DNA of 64,000 nt from assembly GCA_034359265.1 (NCBI GenBank), contig CP136890.1, positions 53,561,501 through 53,625,500 on the forward strand, written 5' to 3'. Within the stretch, counting starts at the first letter, position 1. Each line of letters starts with the position of its first letter. Position numbers and translations under genes: made by a program. Shown here piece after piece: positions 56,901 through 64,000 of this stretch. The notes below the pieces were generated by a model, which saw only the letters and a program-made list of their open reading frames with translations, ran no database searches and was not told the origin of the DNA. Origin of the DNA: Canna indica (taxonomy: Eukaryota > Streptophyta > Magnoliopsida > Zingiberales > Cannaceae).

Positions 56901-57452
56901 GTTGACTTTTACGAACTATTGGAAGAAGTCATTGAATTACAATTTTTTAGATGGAAATCAGTTGTCATTTGTAAAGGTCATTGGTTCAATACAAGCGATA
57001 GGGGCATGAGAGTTCATCCAAAGTATAAACTTGTCGAGGTCAATTACAAATCGAAATTGGCTTCAAATGAGTCATTTATATTGGCATCTCAAGCTGAACA
57101 AGTATATTATATGTAGTATCCATCTCGAAAGAAAGATAGGGCAGATTGACGTATAGTCTGTAAGACTAAAGTTAGAGGAAAAATTGACCCAGTAGCTAGT
57201 GAGAATGAGCCGACAGATGACTTCTATCAAGAAGAGGATCCTTTCGTAGTGGAGCAAGTTAGTCCAATACTCGAGGATGATGACACAGAGTTAGTTCAAT
57301 TGGAAGTAGAATATGTTGATGATGACGATAATGAAGTTGAGGAAGAAGGACAAAATGATGATGAGGGAGAACAAGAAGAATTTGAAGATTCTGTTACAGA
57401 AGAACAAGAAGAAGAGTATTACACGGATGATGATAATGATGAGGATGAATAA
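54000..57452 (+). pseudogene. CACTA transposase (TNP2 family), heavily interrupted
   Basis: Segments in order: transposase-associated domain with deletions (CHNASVYERI/TVTMHLYTKGF, 54,180-54,260); NKETVEFYEMLKVIDETLYE (54,505-54,570); KVLRYFPL (54,820); VTYDCHQKQNFTLRAALLWT (55,231-55,290); GWSTHGRISCPYFMEHSK (55,320-55,380); QTHNWVKK; DUF4218 (HLPIHLSYEARVGGPVQYRW, 56,205-56,265); DUF4216 (GHWFNTSDRGMRVHPKYKLV, 56,975-57,030); and an acidic tail to 57,452. Stops occur near 54,811 (TAG), 54,954, 55,890, 56,460 and 57,115, plus frameshifts. It aligns end to end with the transposase at 31,667-35,170, which is on the other strand. It is inactive. Confidence 0.9.
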
Positions 57453-57539
57453 TTATAAATGTGAAGTATATCTTCAATTACTAAATATATTTATTAATCT
57501 ATTATATATAATCTAATTTTATTCATATTTGACAGCTAT

Positions 57540-58933
57540 GGTTTGAGAAGTGCATGACCGAGGAGGCATTCCTCGTAGAACACTTCGACGATTACCACCG
57601 GCCACCATCCCACCACCTCCAGCCATCATTCCCCCAACTGATCCGTCCACCATTACCCCACCTGATCTGGCCACCATCGCCCCACCTCCGGCCACCATCC
57701 CTTGAGTCGATCCAGGCCCGTCGACACCGAGACGTAGGCCACGAGGGCCTAATAGAATTCTCCCTCTGTCACCCGAGGGAGAGTTGTGCAGATCAGTTAG
57801 TGTGCGTGGAAGAAGGTAAGTAGATGCATTAATTATTCCTTATAATTCAATATATCATAATATACTATTGTATTATATTTGGTGTAGGTTTGAGAAGGAG
57901 GACGTCCCACGCACGATAGCAGGGATGATCCGAAAGTTTATGAATGGGGCGTAGCCTAAATGTCTCACGTGCCCCGTGAGCATATGGATTTATTATGGCG
58001 AGACTTCTCGATAATTATATTTATTAAATTAATATTAATGTTAAATATCGATCGGTAATAATAAATTTATTTTTTTGCAGGCTCATTATACATGGCCGGA
58101 GGACCAGACTCCTTTTGTAGAGGCTGTATGGGAGTGTCTTGCCCACGCTAGCTACAATGGCTGCTTCAATAGGCCCGTAAAACCGTGATGAGATAGTTGG
58201 GGGCCACACACATTGGGCAGACTCGGGGACACGACCCTGAGTGGATTCCTGGACCTGTGTGGGACCATCTCATTGAGCGATGGGACATGCCTGAGTGGCA
58301 GGAGGTCTCCCGGACAACGTCGAGAAACCGTATGTCCGGGGGGGATGACACGGGGGCGCGCCACACTAGTGGCTCCGTGTCTTTTATGGTGCATAAGCAT
58401 CGTATGATATGTATAATTTCCTTACTTTTAATTAAACTATATATTGTGTATAATGATACTAATGTATTTATTTTCTAATAGGAGGATGGCACCGTCCAAC
58501 GCCCCTCGCTGATGCAGTTGTTTGAGCGCAATCACCGTTGGTGACAAGGAGCGGGGGACTATGTCAATAGCAGGGCCTCGATCATCATGGTAAGTATTTA
58601 TGTCTATTTGATTTACGCAATTTTTATTTATAGTTTATATATATGTAGTATTTAAAATATAAACACGTGTAGAAGACATACTCGAGGACCGTGATCAAGC
58701 GTGGAGGCACGCCGCAGGACTTTGACGCAGGAGCGTGGGTCGAGGACGCAGGTCACTGGGAGCACGATTGTGTTTATGGCTTTGTAGACAGTGGCCATGC
58801 ACGAGCCGTGTAAGAGCCACTTGGGGCACCGACCCCTCCTGTTGTGAGTGAGCGGCCCTCGAAATCCCAAATGCAGGACCAGAGCCAAATAGCGGCCTTG
58901 GAGGCCAAGCTTACACAACAGAGACAGACGATG
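57540..58933 (+). pseudogene. CACTA second gene (Ptta/En/Spm family), upstream part
   Basis: The first exon encodes a proline/histidine-rich repeat (PPSHHLQPSFPQLIRPPLPHL, 57,599-57,700). It is followed by FEKEDVPRTIAGMIRKFMNGA (57,890-57,952), HYTWPEDQTPFVEAVWECLA (58,084-58,150), TRGHDPEWIPGPVWDHLIERW (58,225-58,285), a QRPSLMQLFERNHRW exon (58,498-58,542) and QDQSQIAALEAKLTQQRQTM ending at 58,933. Introns with plausible GT-AG edges lie between. It is interrupted by a solo LTR at 58,934, and several stops are present. Confidence 0.75.
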
Positions 58934-60789
58934 TGTCACACCCCAAATCTGGCATGACTGTCCAGGGTACGCCACGTACCCCGAAGCCTAACCCAAACCA
59001 AACCACATGAACACATAAACAACATTTAATAATATCTCAAGGATTTAAAAAGAAACACTTATTTTCAAATAAACCCTAGACCACCAATTCAACAAAAAAA
59101 AACAAATGTTCAAATCGGTTACTAAAATTTAATTACTAAACACGACACCTCAAATTCGAAAACAAATAAATAAACCAAGTCGACCTGACTCAACAACTCA
59201 AAAGAAGTAAAAATGACTCGGGTATCCCCCTCGACCATGACATGTCACGAGACCCGCAAAACAACATATGTGAGGGGTAAGTCCAATTGGGACTTAGTGA
59301 GTAGATCAGTCCTCAGTTCCACCACAACATCATCATCATGCAAAATCAAAAGCATATAAGTAAGCATAAGAATATGAAACACAATTTATTTTGAGCATTT
59401 ATTTTTAGTAGCGCAATCATCCTCGTCAACATATAGCAACCTGCAAGCAAAAGGCACCACACAATGCAACCATCCACATGCTCAATCGGACCCGTCGATC
59501 ATCATCGCCACATGGGGTAGGTAGTCAGTGCGGCCTTCGATCTATCACCCAGCCAGTGTCATCTCTTTGGGGTATGCTCTCCCCTCACCGACATAGCTCT
59601 TTCGATCTGTCTCTTTGGGGCATACGTTCCCCTCATCGGCTGGCTCTTCGACGGTCTCTTTGGGGGTATGAACTCCCATCACCAGTCAGACTTCTGGAAT
59701 CAGGCCAACACTATCTCTTTGGGGCATACCCTCCCCTCACCAGTGAGGTATCCGGGAAATGCAACAATCACACCACAACATCACACATGCAGGGAATATA
59801 GACATAAGGTAAAGTGTACTGAACAACAAGAAAATAGGGGTATGTCCAGGACATACCTCAATCTCCGCCTCCTCTTGCAATACATCACAACCACACAAAT
59901 ATAAATATATATATTTAATGATGCTCAAATCATGAATTCACAACATACACAATGAGCATGAAATTAAGGTACAACACCTCCAATCATCGTAGGAAAAACA
60001 AGCATGTATAAGATGTAAACAATACAACACCTCCTAATTTCCCTATGCGGTTTAAGCCCGACTTTAGCCCTCCCCTAGTCGTGTACCCTAGGACCGGCCT
60101 ACCCATCTACCCGAGTGCTCTAGGGGCATAGAGGCTTTGGCCCCTTGGGTTCCCTAAAGGTTGGCTCACCCTAAAGTTGTCCTAGGGTTCTAGGGTCTGT
60201 AGGTGTCTCTAGGGTACTCAATTCCCAACTTGTATGTCTCTACAATTTCCCTAAAGTGTAGAAGAGATTCAATGTACCCTAAAGTATATCCCTAAGGTAT
60301 AAAAATCCTATTTTTATTTTTCCCAAAGCTGTCCCTAATTGGCCGACAACCCTAGGGCTCCAAAAAGGGCCCTAAAGGGGGCGGCATACCCTTGTTCTTC
60401 CCCAAAACCCTTCCTTTCCTCAAGATCCCAAGCAAACATCAAGAAATCTCAACAACCATCAAGAATCCTCAAGAAAATTTCAAGAATTGGAAGAAGAAGG
60501 GGGTAGCACAGCAAGGAAAAATGGGCGGCCAAATCGCCCAAAAATTCATCCGATAGAACCGTTGCGAAATATCCAATTCGATTCACGAAATATCCAACGA
60601 AAAAATGACGGAATCCCCATGACATAGGGGCGACACAACATGGATGAGGAAAAGGGGAAAAGAGGGCAAATCCACTCACCTTTTTGGAGAAACCGGAGAA
60701 GAAGAAGAAGCAAAGGATCTTCATACGTTGAACGCCGATGAACTCGCGAAATCCCGGCTCCAGCGGCTCCCCCTCCTCTTGGTGTCCCC

Positions 60790-60855
<66 letters not shown>

Positions 60856-61213
60856 TAGGTGGCGTGTGGCTGGAAACAACAGCTATGCGCCCCCCCCTTG
60901 ATTATTTATGTGCCCTAGCTGGCCAAAATTACCAAAACGTCCACACTTATTTGTCCGACTTCTAAAATTCATAACTAATTCATTCTAACTCCGATTTGAG
61001 TTTCGATTGAACCTCTAAATTCATCTCGATACCCTCTCTCATCCTAGCATTCTAAATCATATAAATAACATAAATATATTTTTCCTAAATTTTTTTCCAT
61101 GTAAAAAGCTTACCCGAATTGAATTCCACGACTCTATGCCAATTCACGCTAACTCGGGCCCACGATCCCTTTCTAAGTAATAAAATATTATTTTTAGACT
61201 TATGGGCATAAAA
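58934..61213 (-). mobile_element. Solo Tekay/Del-like gypsy LTR, TSD CGATG/TGATG
   Basis: On the minus strand it ends GGGTGTGACA at 58,934 and starts near TTTTATGCCC at 61,213, with the initial TG lost by mutation. The flanking 5-mers are CGATG (58,929-58,933) and TGATG (61,214-61,218), one mismatch. Its blocks match the LTRs at 12,825-18,163 and 22,849-27,095. It contains four imperfect repeats of TCTCTTTGGGG(C/T)AT(A/G)C (59,560-59,750) and a (TC)n run at 60,793-60,857. No internal sequence is present. Confidence 0.88.
60793..60857. repeat. (TC)n microsatellite
   Basis: About 32 TC dinucleotides, interrupted twice by TG, within the solo LTR. Confidence 0.95.
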
Positions 61214-61395
61214 TGATGGAGGAGCAGAGACAGGCTATAGAGGAGCAGAGACGGACGAATGATGAGTTGAGACAGATTGGATCTCACTCAAGCATTCATA
61301 TAGCGATGATGTCCCAACCGTCATCCTCCTCGACCCAATCGATGCTCCAGACCTAATCGTTGTCGACTCCACCGCCTCCACCGCAGACGTGAGAT
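61214..61395 (+). pseudogene. CACTA second gene, C-terminal part
   Basis: After the solo LTR the frame resumes as MMEEQRQAIEEQRRTNDELR, continuing the coiled-coil Q/E/R-rich segment that stopped at 58,933. A Ser-rich stretch and TPPPPPQT then end in TGA at about 61,392. The coiled coil probably mediates dimerisation. From 61,395 to 61,735 there is AT-rich 3' flank containing three repeats of TTTGCCT(C/T)CGTTTGAGGCTTA. Confidence 0.75.
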
Positions 61396-61739
61396 TTTAG
61401 TTTATTGTATTTTGATTATATTTTGATACTTGTTAGCCTCTGTTTGAGGCTTAGATACTTGATAGATGTTCATATACTTCTACATTTGATATTTTGATAT
61501 TTGTTTGCCTCCGTTTGAGGCTTATAGTTGTTTATATACTTGATAGTTGTATATATACTTTTAGTTTTGATATTTGATACTTGTTTGCCTTCGTTTGAGG
61601 CTTAGATTGATGATATTTAAGTAAAACTTGTATGATTGTTTGTAAATGTATGTGAATGATGTTTTGTGGTTGTAAATAGATTGTATTGTATACAAGAATT
61701 TTCAAAATTTTATTTTTTTTCAATTATAGGATATAACTT

Positions 61740-62115
61740 AAACCACAGGTGATCGTCACTAGGCCGTGGCTGAAAGTGTATCATAAATGGATGATGGTCT
61801 AGGCAGCACCAAATATCATCGACGGCTATGAACCGCATCTAATAGTTTAATTTCAGTGACAGCCGCCCTGGGCCATCACTGATGTGTTTAAATCAGCGAT
61901 AGAATATCACCAACGGCTTTGAGCCGCGACTGATAGTTTAATTTCAATGACAACCGCCCTAGCCACTCACTGATGTGTTTAAATTAGCGACATCACGCAT
62001 GACTATCACTGATGATTACTTGGGACGGCCGACCTCGGCCGTCACAAATTATTTGAGACGCTCACATAAGCGACGGGTTTTTGCCATGGCTCTCGCCGTC
62101 TGTGATGGTCTTTAC
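61740..62115. repeat. CACTA subterminal repeats
   Basis: Diverged inverted and direct repeats such as ATCAC(T/C)GATG(T/A)GTTTAAAT(C/T)AGCGA, GACA(G/A)CCGCCCT(G/A)G and CGGCTNTGAGCCGC(G/A). They end with GACGGCC and AAGCGACGGG motifs near 62,020-62,080. The expected ...TAGTG terminus is missing. Confidence 0.7.
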
Positions 62116-62117
62116 CA

Positions 62118-63072
62118 TGAGATTGAGATATCAACATGTTGTTTTCACTTATGATATTTGAATTCTCAAATTTCAAAATTTCATTCTCAAGCTTTAAGTC
62201 CTTAAGCTCAAGTTTCAATCTATCTTGGTACAAATCAAATGAACTAGATTTCAATTTCTCATTTTCTAGTTTTAATTCATGCACATGAGAATTAAGCATC
62301 ACATTTTCTTTCTTTAGCATTTTATTTTCCTTATCTTTTCTAACAAGCAAGACCTACATCTTTCTACACTCATTTACTAACTCATCATATGGCATGTCAT
62401 GAGAACTAGTAGAGCTAGCATTGTCATTATCATTAGCATGACTAGGTGAAGGAGAGTGTACCTCATCATTAGCATCCATGAGGCAAACATTTGAAACGAC
62501 TTCATAGTCATGGCAAGAGGGTGCTTCACTTGAATAGATGATGATGTGGAAGCATTTGACCTCTTCTTTGCCTTGTTCTTCATGGTGGGACAATTCTTCT
62601 TCACATGCCCTCTTTGCACAAGTGGCAAATTACCTTTCTCTTCCTGCTCTCAGAGTTGCTTCTTTGACTAGAAGCACTATGGTAATCAAAACCAAGACTA
62701 GTAGTAGGTGGGTGACCTTTGTCATCACCACCTTCATCAAAAGTGTCATTTTCTTTGGTTTTGGCATAATCATAAAATATTTAAACAAGCCCATAAATCA
62801 AAAGTCATAGAACAATGCATGACTTTTTCAAAGATGTTATTTGGTAGGGCACAAAATATGCAATTCATGGCATCTCCGTTAAATTTAAACATTTCTTTGT
62901 CATGTTCACTATAATCATGCATGTCAACCTTAGGTTCAATGTATTCTATTTTCAACATGTTATAAACACCAAAACCTCTAGTCTTTAAGAAGGTGTACAT
63001 CTTAGACTTCCGAAGATCAAAGTTTGATTCATCGAACCTAGGAGGTGTAGAAACAACCGACTCTAGTGCCAT
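62118..63072 (-). pseudogene. Ty1-copia gag, truncated
   Basis: The minus-strand frame opens MALESVVSTPPRFDESNFD at 63,072, followed by KMYTFLKTRGFGVYNML and MNCIFCALPNNIFEKV, the gag/UBN2 N-terminal region. A gap and frameshifts follow. Next come a partly preserved zinc knuckle (GHVKKNCP near 62,600) and a Ser/Asp-rich stretch, then a long coiled coil (MLKKENVMLNSHVHELKLEN, 62,320-62,130). In copia elements gag forms the virus-like particle. The reading frame runs into CACTA subterminal sequence at about 62,118, so everything downstream is missing. The start lies 55 bp from the primer site, as expected. Confidence 0.85.
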
Positions 63073-63126
63073 TCTTCGGATCGAGTCTAGATGTAGATGA
63101 GATGGTGAAATCTCAATCCATGACCC

Positions 63127-63138
63127 GCTTTGATACCA
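63127..63138 (-). other. Primer binding site of the copia element (tRNA-Met type)
   Basis: The minus strand reads TGGTATCAAAGC two bases after the LTR end CCAACA. It matches the site complementary to the 3' end of initiator tRNA-Met except for one base. Confidence 0.88.
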
Positions 63139-63140
63139 AA

Positions 63141-63484
63141 TGTTGGTGAAATCGCCTACACTAGAAGGGGGGTGAATAGTGTGTTTACTAATCTTTTCGC
63201 CTAATTCCGATTTTAATCGTTTCTTTGATTACTTAGGCAAATTATAAATAGAGTAGCAATAGAAAGAAAAGTAAAAATGATAATTAAGTAAACGCAAGTA
63301 GAAGCAACGCAAACATAACTATTTATAGTGGTTCGGCCCCAATGCCTACTCCACTACCTAAGCACCCCGCTTAGGATTTCCAAACTAGTTTAACTAGATT
63401 AATTAGTTTCCTTACAAAGAGGAATTTACACCGGAGAGTGTCGCTCTCAAAGCGAAGGCACTTTCACATCCGAAAATATCCCGT
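63141..63484 (-). mobile_element. SIRE-like copia 5' LTR, downstream part
   Basis: On the minus strand it ends TTTCACCAACA at 63,141 and includes the family motif CACCCCCCTTCTAGTGTAGG and the AGCACCCCGCTTAGG segment. It is the 5' LTR of the gag-bearing element to its left. Its upstream part is replaced at about 63,485 by an LTR on the opposite strand. Confidence 0.8.
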
Positions 63485-63722
63485 GTAGGCCTAAGGTTTT
63501 CAACCTTGGTGTTAATCTCGGTTTTGATGATAACAAATATGGAACTAATGACTTCATGGAGAGTTATTTTCAGGTTCCATATATGTTAGCGCGCAACATC
63601 CACGATCAAAAACATCAGAGAAATTAGAAAATCAAAAGGACGTTGGTCGACGCGCTCAGATTTGTCGGCAAGATAGAGTCTGGGTTTAGGGTGTCTAGAT
63701 AAATTGTAAATCCTCATTATGT
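63485..63722 (+). mobile_element. SIRE-like LTR start, plus strand, interrupted
   Basis: It begins TGTAGGCCTAAGGTTTTCAACC and matches the first ~240 bp of the solo LTR at 19,385. At 63,723 another LTR of the same family begins. Confidence 0.75.
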
Positions 63723-64000
63723 GTTGGCCTAAGGTTTTCAACCTTGGAACTAATGTTTGAGCAATAAATACTTTCAGGTTACATATCGGTTTGCATGCGA
63801 CGTCCCCAATCGAAAAAATCACAAAAAATCAAGAATCTAAGGCATCGAAGTCGAGCATGTCAAAATTAGTTTATGACTTAATTTCTTTTATTGTAAATGT
63901 TCCTAAGCCTTAGTTTGATGTCCTCATTGAGTTCACAATCCAAAAAACTGAACCCCGAATCCCGAAAACTTAAAAACTAGAAAAATCAAAAAATGGTCTT
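63723..64000 (+). mobile_element. SIRE-like LTR start, plus strand, runs off the window
   Basis: It begins TGTTGGCCTAAGGTTTTCAACC at 63,723 and continues to the window edge with the family sequence (CGACGTCCCC, then the run of CCTAAGCCTTAGTTTGATGTCC). Confidence 0.75.

Larger units (their letters stand above)
53900..62118 (+). mobile_element. Second TNP2-type CACTA element, degraded
   Basis: The order is TNP2 (53,970-57,452), second gene (57,540-61,390, split by a solo LTR), then subterminal repeats (61,740-62,115). The left part keeps the loop of the hairpin seen at 35.2 kb (GATACGTGCCCAGATGATG near 53,938). Neither CACTA terminus is present: the left side is lost near 53.9 kb, and the right side is cut by a copia gag at about 62,118. 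It is related to the element at 30-36 kb but with different subterminal repeats. Confidence 0.8.

Noticed and set aside
59478..59801. 107-codon frame with SLWG repeats
   Set aside because: It derives from imperfect TCTCTTTGGGG repeats inside a gypsy LTR.
60644..60965. Frames with long Ser-Leu runs
   Set aside because: They are translation of a (TC)n microsatellite.

Overview
This is a plant nuclear DNA window, from a flowering plant and dominated by transposable elements. The evidence is plant-type CACTA transposase genes (TNP2 and Ptta/En/Spm), Ty1-copia and Ty3-gypsy retrotransposons with tRNA-Met primer sites, a plant L1-type LINE with DUF4283 and zf-RVT domains, MULE, hAT and CACTA-type MITEs, and one intron-containing F-box gene. 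A monocot is possible because the first exon of the F-box gene is GC-rich, but the sequence does not settle this. There are no bacterial operons, rRNA genes, tRNA genes that I can recognise, or CRISPR arrays.

Layout. 0-1 kb: right end of a CACTA element with a palindromic subterminal array, inserted in a Ty1-copia reverse transcriptase (1-2.3 kb). 2.4-11.4 kb: mosaic of copia LTR pieces, an unclassified LTR-like block and a decayed copia gag/protease. 11.4-18.2 kb: Tekay/Del-like gypsy pol remnant and its long LTR, which hosts a solo SIRE-like LTR and a MULE that itself hosts a small CACTA MITE. 18.2-22.7 kb: a CACTA copy with a decayed second gene split by a solo LTR. 22.7-27.1 kb: a four-level nest. 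A gypsy gag holds a solo Tekay LTR, which holds a CACTA carrying three exons of a NIMA-related kinase, which holds a hAT MITE. 28.1-28.9 kb: a foldback element.

29.2-39.5 kb: a LINE remnant interrupted by two CACTA elements with intact boundaries. One is 6,300 bp, carries both transposon genes and has TSD TTT. The other is 1,439 bp, non-autonomous and has TSD TTA. 39.5-45.1 kb: a relatively transposon-poor AT-rich island with the only intact host gene, a three-exon F-box/LRR-type gene (41,533-43,184, 466 aa). 45.1-51 kb: copia LTR with PBS, a second MULE plus MITE, another solo SIRE-like LTR, and degenerate GC-rich repeats. 51.8-53.6 kb: broken chloroplast IF-3 exons joined to the start of a histone H3 gene. 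53.9-62.1 kb: a second TNP2-type CACTA, degraded and split by a solo Tekay LTR. 62.1-64 kb: a copia gag, PBS and colliding LTRs.

Almost every recognisable protein here belongs to a transposon and most carry stops or frameshifts. The biological interest is in nesting order, solo-LTR formation, gene-fragment capture by CACTA elements, and the small surviving gene island. Boundaries given with matching target-site duplications were read base by base. Others are approximate and stated as such.
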